64,000 nucleotides of DNA, from positions 7,762,501 to 7,826,500 of the forward strand of contig JAGUCH010000002.1 in the NCBI GenBank assembly GCA_019096065.1. The letters are read 5' to 3'. Source of the stretch: Paracyclopina nana. Its lineage: Eukaryota > Arthropoda > Copepoda > Cyclopoida > Cyclopettidae. Positions 22,751-34,757 of the stretch are shown in pieces. The position numbers were made by a program, and so were the translations under genes. The first letter of the stretch is position 1, and each line of letters begins with the position of its first letter. The notes beneath the pieces are model-generated. The model searched no databases, was not told the origin of the DNA, and worked only from the letters and a program-made list of their open reading frames with translations.

Positions 22751-23863
22751 TCAATAGGACCTAGTTAATTTTTTCCAATATAGAGCAGCAGGTAACCAAG
22801 AGTCTCTTACTTGTAATCGAGGATCAAATATGTCGCACTCTACTCTGCTTAGCCTCGTCAAGAAGCGGTCAATTGTCACAGCAGGAAGGAGCACGCACTT
22901 TTCTTCATGGCTAAGATATTTGGAGCGGAATCTAGCATTGTTTAAGCTTTCTTCAGCAACTGCTGCCAATGATTCGACCAACGTTTGCATTTGGTTGGGC
23001 TCATATGATCTTCTGACGATGCTTTCCGTTGAAACCTTGTGTTCAGCCAAGGAAGAAATGGGAAGATATACTTTTTTCAAAGCAGAGGCGTTGTGCGGAA
23101 TTCCTCTTAGAAGAGTGACAATGCCCTCAGCGACTCCTAACTACAAGTAAGGGGTCCAGTTTAGATTAATTATTTTGAGTTATTTGTGAGCGAGATGACA
23201 AACCTGTGTTGCGGCATGTCGAGAATGGCCTTTCATTGCATTATCAGATGATGCATCTAAAATTGATTCCAACAAAATATAATACAAAGATGAGAACGCT
23301 GCTTTACTATAGACGTTTACATCTTCGACGGTATCAAATGGTGGCCTTAAGTCATCATTAATGAAAACCTCTCTTGCTTCTATCATTCGCAGAAGCAACT
23401 CTTGAGAAAGAGAATGCTATAAGAACGTATTATTTTCTACTGAATGAATGGGTACGAAGAGCACAAACCTGATGGACTGCAAAATACAGCTCTTTGGCTA
23501 CAGGGTGACTGGGAATTGGCTTCTCCTTGATGTAGATATTATTTACAAGTTCCCTCCAGAACACCATTCTTCCAATTCCAGCATGTTTTTGAGACACTTG
23601 ATCACGAATGGATGAAATCTCCACATTAAATGCCCTTGCAAAAAAATGGGAAATAAGCGTTTCTTCAAAATATGACAATTTTAAATAGCATACCTAATGG
23701 CGAATCCACATCTCCGAATTTTAGGTGGCAACAATAGTGTTGCCAAATATTGCTCGTAGGCCCTCTTTTGGACCAGATTGATGCAGTAATCAATAGTCGA
23801 AGGTTTAGCATTTGCGTTACTGGAAAGGCTTCTTGAACAACGGAAAATCTTATTTAAGTTCAT
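22751..23863 (-). CDS. NDUFAF6: Mitochondrial complex I assembly factor, squalene/phytoene synthase fold (NDUFAF6/sicily)
   Basis: Complement of join 22751-23140, 23204-23416, 23469-23634 and 23694-23863, 312 aa (human about 333), phases consistent. A short presequence leads into YCINLVQKRAYEQYLATLLL, then RAFNVEISSIRDQVSQK, GRMVFWRELV, GVAEGIVTLLRGIPHNAS, VYLPISSLAEHKVS and the C-terminal DIFDPRLQ...LPAALYWKKLTRSY. Order and motifs follow NDUFAF6, a catalytically inert isoprenoid-synthase-like protein needed for ND1 assembly into complex I. A donor-like CAA|GTAAGA near the end is ignored because the sequence beyond it still aligns with the family C-terminus. It shares a 204-bp divergent promoter region with the GEN-like nuclease. 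Confidence 0.9.
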
Positions 23864-24067
23864 ATTTCTTAGTGAATTTGTCCGTCAAAGTTTGTTTACT
23901 TGCAGTTACATATGATGGTTACCAGAGCATGAGGCATTTATTTATTGGCATGTTGGCATTTTTGATAGCAAATAGTCGTATTTTGTTTCCCAAATCTCGA
24001 CTTTGCTTAGTAGAATTTCAATGATAAACAAGCGTGAATTCAAATCTTGGCGGATCTTCGATTCAAA
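23864..24067. promoter_or_regulatory. Divergent promoter region, NDUFAF6 and GEN
   Basis: 204 bp separate the two divergent start codons, so one compact bidirectional promoter is likely. No TATA box is obvious. Confidence 0.45.
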
Positions 24068-25888
24068 ATGGGAGTGAAAACTCTATGGACGGTTGTGTCT
24101 GGAAGTGGAGAAATGATCGATTTACGGGAATTGCAAGGCAAATGTGTTGCTGTGGACCTCGCTGGATGGATCGTCCAGAACAACACTTGTAAAGGAATGT
24201 ATGGTGTATCAAGGCCTCATTTGCGCAATTTGTTCTTCCGGACCGCAGCTCTGATCAACTTGAACATTCGACCGATTTTTGTTCTGGATGGTGACGCTCC
24301 CGATCTAAAGAAAGAGACTCTGGCTGCAAGACGCCGAGCGCTCTCACAAAACGACGAAGTGAAAAGTTTTTCGAGAACGAGGCTCAAAGGCCTGATGAAC
24401 GAGTGTAAAGCTTTATTGGAGGCGTTAGGAGTTGAAAGCGTCAAAAGCACGGGGGAGGCGGAGGCTCTTTGTGCTCAGCTCAACGCAGATGGCATCGTTG
24501 ACGCAGTGATTTCCGATGATTCAGACGCATTTTGCTACGGCGCTAAAGTCTTGCTACGAAACTTTTCCATCTCAGCCTCTGGAAACGGAGCGACCGTTGA
24601 AAAATTCGAGATTAGCAAGTTCAGTAAATCGTACAAGCTTGACAGGAGCCGACTGATAGTTATGGCGATCATGCTTGGGTGTGACTTTGTACCGAGCGGA
24701 GTGCCAGGAGTTGGCAAAGAAAGTGTTCTACATTTATTTGAAAGTTGGCCTATGAGCTGGGACGTTCTGGGTGCATTAAGGTTTTGGGTAAAGCAAAAGT
24801 TTACCTCCGACTCCAAATACTATAAGGGAAAATCTGCCCAAAAATCAAGCTATTCCTGTAGCGAGTGCGATGAGAATGCTGGATTACATTGCGATAATTG
24901 TGAAGCATGGTCGCTTGCTGTCAAGTCTTGGTCTGACTGCCATTGCTCAATGTTGGCAAAGGACAAAGTTTTGCTAAAACATGAGGAAACTATCAAGAGA
25001 AAGTGTGCAGAAATGGACCAAGAATGTGACTTTTGGGAAAACGTGTTTGAAAAAGTAATTTCTGAATTTCTCACTCTTTCTAGAGAAAGCTTTGATCACT
25101 TAAGCCTCTACAATTTCAAGTGTCCTAATATTGAGGCTTTTGTTTCTCTATGCATGAAGAAACTTGCATGGACGGAGGAATACTGCATTGAAAAAATCTT
25201 GCCTCTCATTTCAAGGTGGCAGGTTCAAACGACTTCGTCTCAGTCTGTCATCATACCAATCCGTGTTATAAAGCAAAGGGTCGTTGGTGGGATGCCCAGT
25301 TTTGTAGTGCAATGGAAGTGGAACGGAGAAAAGCCAGACATTGCCCCAGAAGTATTTGAAACATGTGAACCCCGAATATTTTTGGAAGGGATCTGTGTTC
25401 AAGCCATCAAAGAGTTTGAAGAAAGCAAAAAGAAACCTGCTAAGAAGGCAGCAACTCGAAAGAGAGCACCCAAGGAACCCAAGAAAAAAGAGGAGGAAGG
25501 TTTGCCAACCACCCATAAGCCCATTACCTCTTACTTCAATCAAAAGAAGCAAACAAAAACATTCAATTTTAAGAAGTCCGTGGATCGTTTAACAGCTGAA
25601 AAAGTCGCCACTGATGACCAGAGCTCAACTTCGTCTGACGAGGAAGCACTTCCCGATAACTTGAGCTTTTTGATCGACGACATTCTTAGCTACAACCTGA
25701 AGAGAAATTTGAGCATTTGTCAACCAAAACCCGAAGAACAGCTCACGTCCACTCCAGTCAACAAAGGCCCAAGAAAGAAGATAATTACTCCATCGCGGAT
25801 ATCCGTATTCCCAACCGAAATTAACGTTGAAGGAAGTGTCGACCAAAATGAAGAAGATGAAGATTCCTTCGATAGGATGTGCAAATAA
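24068..25888 (+). CDS. Gen: GEN1-like XPG/Rad2-family Holliday-junction resolvase
   Basis: Intronless, 606 aa from MGVKTLW, the canonical family start; the in-frame upstream codons (24047) are not conserved. N-domain: MGVKTLW, VAVDLAGWIVQ (metal-binding Asp), FVLDGDAPDLKKE. I-domain: GEAEALCAQLN, AVISDDSDAFCYG, MLGCDFVPSGVPGVGKE (helix-two-turn-helix). A Cys-rich insert (CSECDENAGLHCDNC) follows, then a chromodomain-like module at about 393-450 (RVVGGMPSFVVQWKWNG), a GEN1 hallmark, a Lys-rich linker and HKPITSYF (about 483-490), which resembles a PCNA-binding box. GEN1 cuts four-way DNA junctions. Poly(A) signal AATAAA at 25894-25899; the tail faces RpS5. Confidence 0.92.
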   Translation: MGVKTLWTVVSGSGEMIDLRELQGKCVAVDLAGWIVQNNTCKGMYGVSRPHLRNLFFRTAALINLNIRPIFVLDGDAPDLKKETLAARRRALSQNDEVKSFSRTRLKGLMNECKALLEALGVESVKSTGEAEALCAQLNADGIVDAVISDDSDAFCYGAKVLLRNFSISASGNGATVEKFEISKFSKSYKLDRSRLIVMAIMLGCDFVPSGVPGVGKESVLHLFESWPMSWDVLGALRFWVKQKFTSDSKYYKGKSAQKSSYSCSECDENAGLHCDNCEAWSLAVKSWSDCHCSMLAKDKVLLKHEETIKRKCAEMDQECDFWENVFEKVISEFLTLSRESFDHLSLYNFKCPNIEAFVSLCMKKLAWTEEYCIEKILPLISRWQVQTTSSQSVIIPIRVIKQRVVGGMPSFVVQWKWNGEKPDIAPEVFETCEPRIFLEGICVQAIKEFEESKKKPAKKAATRKRAPKEPKKKEEEGLPTTHKPITSYFNQKKQTKTFNFKKSVDRLTAEKVATDDQSSTSSDEEALPDNLSFLIDDILSYNLKRNLSICQPKPEEQLTSTPVNKGPRKKIITPSRISVFPTEINVEGSVDQNEEDEDSFDRMCK

Positions 25889-25893
25889 TTTAG

Positions 25894-25899
25894 AATAAA
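25894..25899 (+). terminator. Poly(A) signal AATAAA for GEN
   Basis: AATAAA begins 6 nt after the GEN stop codon (TAA at 25886-25888). Confidence 0.5.
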
Positions 25900-25974
25900 T
25901 GTTGTTTTCAAGCCTTCTATTAGACGTGTGACAATAGAGGCATTAGAAATAGCAACATACACTCGATTTTCTGT

Positions 25975-26792
<818 letters not shown>

Positions 26793-27287
26793 TATGTTGC
26801 CTGAAAAAGCATGGAATTATGTATCGGACTGTTTCCACTCCCAAATAGATAGACATCAACCATGAGGGAAGGATAGAGAACGAAATAATCTTCCCGTCAC
26901 AAATGAGTACTAGGGCCAAAGTAGAGTCCTAGTCCAACTGCGGTGAAGGGAATCGGGCGAAATCACAACAATCCTAGCGACTTTTACGATGAAATGGCTT
27001 ATGGTAGTCTCTACCTCACTCGAGGAAATGTATGCAATACGCAAAAAGCATGTTACAATCCAAGAATTTCAATTTAATTCACCAATAAACGAAGCACAAC
27101 TCTTCCTTATGTCACAATAATGATTCTCATATAACTTTCACACAATAAGCGAGAATAACAATAAAGCTTTTACTTTAGGTCAAGCTTAATGATGCACTTG
27201 ATAATATGCCTCAACAACCAAAAGCCATTACAGATCAAAATCGCTGGATTTAGAGGAAAACAAAGGATGGTAGCTAAAATTTCTTAC

Positions 27288-27318
27288 CGTTGTTGTACAA
27301 ACTCGAACCGGAAAAGGG
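27288..27318 (-). promoter_or_regulatory. RpS5: RpS5 TOP transcription start and non-coding exon 1
   Basis: On -, the polypyrimidine run CCCTTTTCCGG resembles a ribosomal-protein TOP initiator. About 30 nt later AACAACG|GTAAG is a good donor, pairing with the acceptor beside the RpS5 ATG (intron of about 480 nt). SNAPC4 starts on the other strand about 150 bp away, so the promoter is probably shared. Confidence 0.5.
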
Positions 27319-27465
27319 CGAGAGAGGAAACGCATCAGCTGACGAAAATAAAAACAAACTGACCGAGCCAAAATTTGAATCGAGCATAATATCTGGTAAC
27401 GATTCAAAAAAAATCTGACAAAAACAAAAGTGCCAGTAATTGCTAAGTTTCTGAAAACAGCAGGA

Positions 27466-30400
27466 ATGGCGAGTGACGACAAATCTAACGTTTTGTCTGA
27501 TCTTGAGAAATTGAAAGCAGTTCCGGTTCGTGATGAAGAAATTGGAATGGATGATGACTTATCAGATTTTGGTGGAGAATCCTCTAATGAGGACGAGGAC
27601 GAAGCTGCTAGTGCTGAGTCAAAAGTCCAACTCGATACGAATCACGAAGAGTCCCCCGCTTCTTACAGAGATGTTCTTAGCGCATTAAAGTCAGCCGAAC
27701 AAGGCGAGGATTTAGCCTTAAGAAACAATGCCGATATTCTCCAATTGTTGGACGTTGTTGAGGTCCCCATGGTCGCCGAAGATGCTTCGAATACTCAAGT
27801 AATAACTGACGAACTAGAGCCAAATATGTACAACACGGAGTCAAGGAGCGATTTTCCTTACGAGAGCTTTCAGTTTGCTGAGGAATCCTCATCTAATACT
27901 TTCGCCCCTACTGGTAATTTTTTGCAACGTTTGAAATGCAGCTGGCAATGCGTAGATTATTTTTGGCTATTTAGAGCAGGTGTACGTTGTTGAAGATAAT
28001 GATATGGAAATAGAGTCGGACGACGAATTTGGCTTGTTGGCCGAAGATGAACTCGATGAGGACGATGATATACCTGTTTCGTACAACAATGCTCTTATTC
28101 TAAACGAGGTAATTTAACCTATTCCAATATAAAATCAGCTATTTGTTGATGATTTCTTTATTTCAGAATTACCAACAAGACATTCGCGTATTGATTGAAA
28201 ATCTCGAAGAAGCATTAAGAGAAAATGAAGAGCGTCAAGCAAGTCTGACAGCTGAAATAGAATCTTTCTCCCCTGGGATTCCGGTATGCAACCACAAAAA
28301 GCAGCGCGAAAACTCTGTCATAGCCAGAAATCCATTGACAGTTTACTATGCTCCGTATTTCAAAGACGTTAATCTGTACACCCACCCACCAAACGAGGAT
28401 ACTCTCCGAAAGAGAGCCAATGGGGAACTTGATTTGTACCTTATAAATCCAAGGGAACTTAATGATACTGAAAAGTCAACCTTGGTTGTTGCTGTCAGGG
28501 AAGATGCAATCGACAAAAGACTCAAGTCGCTCATTGAGGAGGAAAAACACGTGCTTTCTCAAATGAGAATAGCTGGCTTGTCGAAAGCAGACAAGGATGG
28601 TCTCAGAGCTAGACTGCGAAAGCTCATTTCTCAAGAAACCGACATTAAAAGCCTGACCGATGATCTTCTATTTGACAACGTCGACGAGGAGTACGACTGG
28701 CTCAAAATTACTGCCCAAGCATTTAATCGAACAATATCACCTGAGTCTTGTCGACTAATGTGGAAAAATCATCTGCACCCTTTGGTGAACACAGGAAAAT
28801 GGACCAGGCAGGAAGACAAAATGCTTAAAGAGCTTGTTTCCAATCCCGATGAAGATGGCTTGGTCAGGCCGAGGAAAGACTGGGATAAAATTTCGACTCA
28901 GCTTGGTACCAATCGAAATGCGTTCTTATGCTTTGCCCGCTATCAAACCAAGCACAACAAAGCCTGTGATAATCGACGATGGACTCAAGCAGAGGATGAT
29001 AGGCTTCGTGAGTTGGTACGTCAATGCCGGATCAATCGCTTTGTCCCATGGAACAAGGTGGCGTACTACATGCACAACCGCACTAAAGACCAATGCTATC
29101 AACGATACATGTACTCTCTGAGGGACGAAGTACGACAAGGTTTGTTCGAGGAAGTAGAAGATTACGTTATCATTGTTGGAGTAAAGCTCTTCGGAACGGA
29201 CTGGATGAGAATCTCCCATTTTATCCCTAATCGAACACCTATGCAGATTCACTCGAGGTACAACACTTTCCTCAAAGCTAACTTTGACAACTGGACCCAA
29301 GACGAGGATTGTCGCCTTTTGAATGCCGTCAAAACAACCGGAAACAAAGACTGGAAGTCGATTGCAAAATTGTTTGATGGGCGAACTAGATCTCAATGCA
29401 GGCAAAGATTTTACTACATTTTCAAAACGTACCAGAAGAGCAGCCACTTTTCGCTGCAACAACTACCTTACCATTCGGAAGATTCCAAGCGAAAAATTCA
29501 CCAAGAGGAGCTCTACCGAAGACTCGATGCCAAAGTGGAAGAGTTTTTGAAAAACAATGCGGTCTGCAGGAGCACACTTGAGCTGAGTGACGATGATGAC
29601 GATGATACGGACGAGGAAGGCAAAAATGTGGATGGCCTCAACTTCAGCTTTAACCCTGCCAAAAATTTTCACATCACTCCCGAGGGTGAGCGGATTCCCA
29701 TGAAGGCCCTCTTGGAATTTATGCGTCAGCTCGGTTCTGATTTACCGAAGCCACCAAAAGTGAACCAGCCATTGGCGAGAAACGTGGGCCTGCTAAAGTC
29801 CAAATTCACTACTGTGGATCGCGATGGAAATCTGCGTTCTTCGGCCCTAGTGCCAATTGCAGACTCTGCAACTGTGTCATATATGAACAGTCGTTACGGA
29901 AAGTTGTTCATATCAACTTGGCCATCGAGGCAAGGCAGGGAGAAAGGTGAGCTGACCCTGGATAGGAATACCATCGTGTACATTATTTTTTCTTTTTCAT
30001 ATCTTTAGAGGTCTACAGGACCGTCAAAGATGTCAAGGTTGTAAGGCAGGTGGGGAGAACCTTTTGCAACATTCTTCAAGCTTCTTACTTGTATAGCAAT
30101 GGGCCTCAATGTGATATGCTACTGCAAGATACGCTCAGAAAGGCAAACGAGTGCAAGGAAAATCGCCGTTTCGAGCGCCAGAAGCAATTCCTGGAAATTT
30201 TAAGGGCCAAGAGTCAAGATGGAGTTATTTGCAAGTCTCCTCAAGTCCTTGTCTGTCAGCAAACGTCACGACCTGTGATTAAAACGTATAGCAGAAAATC
30301 GAAGCAAAAGTCAGCCTTCAAGCCAACGAACTCGTCCGATGAGCAAGTTCTGCCACCATCAACGCTTAGTAATGTAGGATACCTGAAATTTATCGCACCC

Positions 30401-31619
30401 AACCTGAAAACATTGGTGGGGCTAAGATCATTGCTTTTGCGCACAAGAACTCTGAAGGAGAACACGAAAAAGTTTTTCATGCCCTCGTCGAGCAAAATTG
30501 AAATACTTAAGGCGCCATTCAGGGACCCAGTCTTCTTCGGTATAAGACGCTCCGATCCTAGAAGCTTATCCAACGAGTCTAAAAATGGTCGTTTGAGCGC
30601 ACAAGAAGCTGAAAGAAGACTGAGAGACAGGTTTTTGTCTCTCTTCTTCTGGCCAGCAGTCATGGCCACCATCAGGCCCAACGAGAGGAAGGACGTGTTT
30701 GATATGAATGAGGAAGATGAGGTTGTCGCGGCGAGCAACCCCATGGACGTATCAGCGATTATAGAGGATGCAAAAACTAAAGTGGCTTCTGCTCCAAGGG
30801 TCGTGGTTGTTCGCAAGAGGAAAGCCATCAAACCAATTGTGATTGCTACAGGGTAAGGCGAATGCTTTTATCAAAATACTATCTAGAACCCTTGTTCCAT
30901 GGTATTTCTTATTTGATAGTATCTAAATTCACCTTTTAAAATTAAGGCCATTGGGAAAGAAGTTCATTTACATGGAATTATTTAAAATCAAATATAATCT
31001 TGCTAAAAATTAACGCATTGGCCTGGTAGAGTTCTTGACCCAAACTCTCAACCATCCAAAAGTTATACTTATTCTGAACGCTTTTCGTGAGGACTTGCAA
31101 GGTGTTTATTTTAAAATCAATTAAAAGTACATTGGCTTGCCATAATATAAAAATTTTCTCAAGTCAATTAGTTAAGTAAGCTTACTGAAAATCAAATAAT
31201 CTTATTTCGAATAAAGTTTGCTTATTGAAAGTGAAATGATCGTAATTAAAATAGTATAGGCTTATTGATAACCAAGAAAATTTATTTCTAATGAAAATAT
31301 ATTTTGTAGATCAATTAACACGAGGTAGGCTTAGCTAGATAAAAATATTTTTTTCTGAAGTCAGATAATTTTCTATCAAAAATTAGCTGCAGGTTTCGGT
31401 GAAAGTGAGTTTTAAATTGTTGCGAGCGCTTATACGTACACTCTTTTTTCTATTTCACATGAAAAATGAATTGGTCGATCCTATACCAAGAAGCTCCAAT
31501 TCGCTCATAAATTATTAATTGCCATTTTTTCTTGCAGAGATGAAGTTGCCCCACCGCCAATCAAAAAGAGGATTTTGGCTGAAGAAAAGTCCGCGATGAG
31601 TCAAGACGAACTCGTATAA
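27466..31619 (+). CDS. SNAPC4: snRNA-activating protein complex subunit 4 (SNAP190-like, Myb repeats)
   Basis: Join 27466-27913, 27975-28108, 28167-29946, 30009-30852 and 31538-31619, 1095 aa, phases consistent. The first true ATG is 27466 (MASDDKSN). The N-terminus is acidic. A basic, helical part precedes a tandem of Myb/SANT repeats (about 340-620): W-containing units at KWTRQEDKMLKELV, RWTQAEDDRLRELV, DYVIIVGVKLFGTDW and NWTQDEDCRLLNAV, with RTKDQCYQRY and RTRSQCRQRF recognition helices. SNAPc binds the proximal sequence element of snRNA promoters for RNA polymerases II and III. The last intron is 685 nt and AT-rich. The stop is only 12 nt from that of WDR6 on the other strand. Confidence 0.9.
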
Positions 31620-31631
31620 TTGAAAAGGATG

Positions 31632-34514
31632 CTATTCACTTAGCGTTACAAAAATAATTTCCATGCCATTACCAACCACCAATATTTCATGAGCACCATC
31701 CTCTAGAAGCTTCCAAGCCTTCATATCTTGAATATTTGAAACGTGGCTGAAAGACTGAGCTAAAACTTGGAGCTGTGATCTGTCTCTCAATGTCCATATG
31801 GTGATGCGCTGGTCGATGGAACAAGAAATGAAGTGATTCTTGCCTAATTTGCAAATCCCCGTCACATGGGCTGCATGGCATTGCACCTTTTTCGTTACAA
31901 TCTTTTTTTCACGTATGCTGGTCACCGTAATAGTCCCGTCATCTCCGCCAGTAATGAGGGTGTCATCGTCAAAAATGCACATCGCGTTAACACCAGACTG
32001 GTTGACCCCTAAAACTTCGCTTCTTGGTCTCAGTTTTTGACTCCATACCGTGATGGTGCCACTTGTACTTGCGGTAATGATGCTGTCTTGAATGAAATCA
32101 ATCTTCAAAATTGCATGGGAAAGCGTTGAGGTTTCTTGCAGCAGAGTTATTTTTTTGGCCAAAAGATCAAAGCTAAAGGCACGGATCACCCCATCTGAAC
32201 AAGCTGCGTATAACTTGATGATTTGGTGGTTTTCTGGCAAGCAGCAAAGGCTGAGGTAACGAGTTTCAACGTCGTCGATGATATCGTGGCTCCTCCACGA
32301 TTTTTGGCGTTGCTTGTCATTGCCTTTGAGCAAGTGCGACCCCAATTCTACTACTTTTAGGGTTTGATGCACCAAACTCAATTCCCACACTTTCAGCTGG
32401 GCTCTTCCACCTGATGTGACCATGAGTTTCGCATCTTCAAGCGTAGGATGGCTACATACATGAATGCTCTTAATGCTTGAAATGTGGCTTCTTAAGGATT
32501 GAACCATCTTAATCTTGCCCTCGGACCATGACCAAGCTTTTATAGTTGTGTCTTCGCTGCCAGTAAATAAAAACTGATGACTAGACAACTGCACAGGGCA
32601 GGTGCAAGTGATTTCTCTATTGTGCACTGAAGGTCTTAGTGACTTTAAGGTTGAATTGGTGAGCAAGCCAGTAGCCACCATCACTGTTTTGTCCTTCACA
32701 AATACCAAGCTATCACCATCAAAGTCCCATGATCGGTGTCCTCCTCCGCATTCAACTTCTGCTAAACTCACTCCATTTGACACTGTATGTACCACAAACT
32801 TGTTGCCTTGAAAGCCCAATAAGATATCCTCACCGCTGTCTTGGTGAAGACATTTTTCCAACCAGTCAATTTTAAAGTGTCGGCTAACTTCTAAGATGGC
32901 ATTGTCTGAGGTCTCCTCTTCAAATGCAAACAATTTTAAAAAACCGTCCCTTCCAGTGGAAATAAAGTGCCGGGTATTAAGTACCAGAACAGATGCCACT
33001 CCATGCTTGCCATGAATCTTGTTGAGGCTTTGAACGAACTCTCCTTCGTTGGAATAAATGTGAATATTGCCACATCTGTCACCAATTATCAATCGTGAAT
33101 CAGTTTCAGCAGCGCAAGAAAACCATGGCTGCTCTTTTACCGGGGGCAGCTTGCATTTGAAAGCGGTGACAATTTTGTCTTCTTGCGTATGAAGGAGAAC
33201 AATCATTTCCCCGGCTTTCCCACAAACTAGCAGCCTGCAACTTGGCCTCAAAATAGTCAAGGCAAAAATTTTGCCATTGAACAGGATAATTTCTTGAAGT
33301 TTGAAGTTTGACCCAATGTTTCCCCACATAAGCTTTCCATTAAGCGTTCCTAAATAAACAGTATTTCTGGTGGTCGTCATAACAGCATAATTCTCTAGCT
33401 GAGCGTCTTGAGCAAGAACGTCTACCAAGACATTGTTGTCAACGCTGCACAGGACTCCTCTTTGAGACAATACTAGGAATTTGTCAGCCTCTGGCACAAA
33501 TTGAACAATCTTGGGAGCATCACGCTTGTCATGCAGGGTAATTTTGGTTGCACCAACTGTACCCTTGTTGCTCAAAGTGATTCTTTTCACGGAGCCATTT
33601 CCACCGCCACCGATTACGCACCCTTTGCTTTCTGCGAGGCTCCAAATAGGACTACCATCATTTGCAATCTGTTTCCATTTACATGCACCCGTTGCAATAT
33701 CCCAGGCTGCGATAATAGAATCCTCTCCGCCTGTGATCACCAAAGAAGCCTCAAATGACAGCAAACAGCGGAAAACTCGAGCAGTGTGCGCATAGCTCAA
33801 AATATGTGATGGCGTAATTGAGCCATGTTCCCAAGCAACAGATGTGTCCACTTTCCATAGTCGAGCTGAACGGTCATCAGATGTGGAACAGATCAGCGAT
33901 AACTTGCGGTTGAATTGTACAGAGAATATCACCCCCTCGTGTCCTCTCAATCGATGATAAACCTTTCCTTGATTTCGCTCGGAGCAAGACCACACAATTA
34001 CTTCTTTAAACACCGTACCTCCAATCACAACGGATTCATCTTGGTTATGTATAAGGCAAGCTGAATAGAGAATGCAATTTTCATCCAAGCAACGGACAGT
34101 GGACTCTTGACCGTTCGCCAAATTGACGCGAAGAACACTGTTGTGGGCTGTCACGGCGAGAATATGGGAATTGTCCTTGATAGGAACTATGTCATGCGCC
34201 CAGTCAGCAAAAATGTGACCAAAAGTTGGGCTCAACTTAAAGCCAGCATTATCGCATTCAATCGATGCCAATGATTTGCCACCAAACACAAGAATGCAGC
34301 TCTTGCCCAAAGGCCTGAAACCATGCACGGAATCTGAAGTGTCCTTAAACACATGAAGTAGCTGGATTTGTACACCATTTTTGATCACTTCAACGAAGCC
34401 TCCAACACCAACCAGCACAATGTCTTCATCTTTAAATGCATGAAGAGCTGTGACAGCAACATTCAAGTTCAAGCTCTTAAACTTTTTCATTGTAGCTAAA
34501 TTTCCGCCGTGCAT
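31632..34514 (-). CDS. WDR6: WD-repeat protein 6 (tRNA 2'-O-methylation cofactor)
   Basis: Intronless, 960 aa from the first ATG (34514). It consists of many WD40-like blades throughout: GHEGVIFSVQFNRKLSLICS, SDDRSARLWKV, GGEDSIIAAWDIATG, STGRDGFLKLF, GSEDTTIKAWSW, GGDDGTITVTSI and CSIDQRITIWTL. The length and the divergent N-terminal propeller fit WDR6 (yeast Trm734/Rtt10), which partners FTSJ1/Trm7 in methylating the tRNA anticodon loop at position 34. Long single-exon genes are common in this cluster. It is convergent with SNAPC4 and divergent from ORC2 (243-bp gap). Confidence 0.85.
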   Translation of the reverse strand: MHGGNLATMKKFKSLNLNVAVTALHAFKDEDIVLVGVGGFVEVIKNGVQIQLLHVFKDTSDSVHGFRPLGKSCILVFGGKSLASIECDNAGFKLSPTFGHIFADWAHDIVPIKDNSHILAVTAHNSVLRVNLANGQESTVRCLDENCILYSACLIHNQDESVVIGGTVFKEVIVWSCSERNQGKVYHRLRGHEGVIFSVQFNRKLSLICSTSDDRSARLWKVDTSVAWEHGSITPSHILSYAHTARVFRCLLSFEASLVITGGEDSIIAAWDIATGACKWKQIANDGSPIWSLAESKGCVIGGGGNGSVKRITLSNKGTVGATKITLHDKRDAPKIVQFVPEADKFLVLSQRGVLCSVDNNVLVDVLAQDAQLENYAVMTTTRNTVYLGTLNGKLMWGNIGSNFKLQEIILFNGKIFALTILRPSCRLLVCGKAGEMIVLLHTQEDKIVTAFKCKLPPVKEQPWFSCAAETDSRLIIGDRCGNIHIYSNEGEFVQSLNKIHGKHGVASVLVLNTRHFISTGRDGFLKLFAFEEETSDNAILEVSRHFKIDWLEKCLHQDSGEDILLGFQGNKFVVHTVSNGVSLAEVECGGGHRSWDFDGDSLVFVKDKTVMVATGLLTNSTLKSLRPSVHNREITCTCPVQLSSHQFLFTGSEDTTIKAWSWSEGKIKMVQSLRSHISSIKSIHVCSHPTLEDAKLMVTSGGRAQLKVWELSLVHQTLKVVELGSHLLKGNDKQRQKSWRSHDIIDDVETRYLSLCCLPENHQIIKLYAACSDGVIRAFSFDLLAKKITLLQETSTLSHAILKIDFIQDSIITASTSGTITVWSQKLRPRSEVLGVNQSGVNAMCIFDDDTLITGGDDGTITVTSIREKKIVTKKVQCHAAHVTGICKLGKNHFISCSIDQRITIWTLRDRSQLQVLAQSFSHVSNIQDMKAWKLLEDGAHEILVVGNGMEIIFVTLSE

Positions 34515-34757
34515 TTGTTTATTTTTCGCCACATTTATTGAACAGGGCTACCAGAGTTAGATAATTACCACACTACAGAGTTGCTATGTGCGCTTTGTAA
34601 TCTTCACTCTTTCATTAAGGCGTTTAGAGGAATATTTTGGCCTCAAAGATTGGTGATATTCGAGTGGCCATGATTTAAATGCAACAGCTGTTTGTTGATG
34701 GTTTTCCGCAGATGAGGACAACGAGTGGCGGGATTTTGCCTTTTCGCGGAGGTCAAA

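Noticed and set aside
22805-22815. Donor-like CAA|GTAAGA in the last NDUFAF6 exon
   Set aside because: Sequence after it (LPAALYWKKLTRSY) still aligns with the family C-terminus, so it is read through.
26905-26940. H/ACA-like hairpin (ACTAGG...CCTAGT) in the RpS5 5' intron
   Set aside because: Only one 6-bp stem is seen; no clear hinge, ACA box or second hairpin.
30256-30831. 191-aa antisense ORF in SNAPC4
   Set aside because: Shadow of the coding strand with no independent support.
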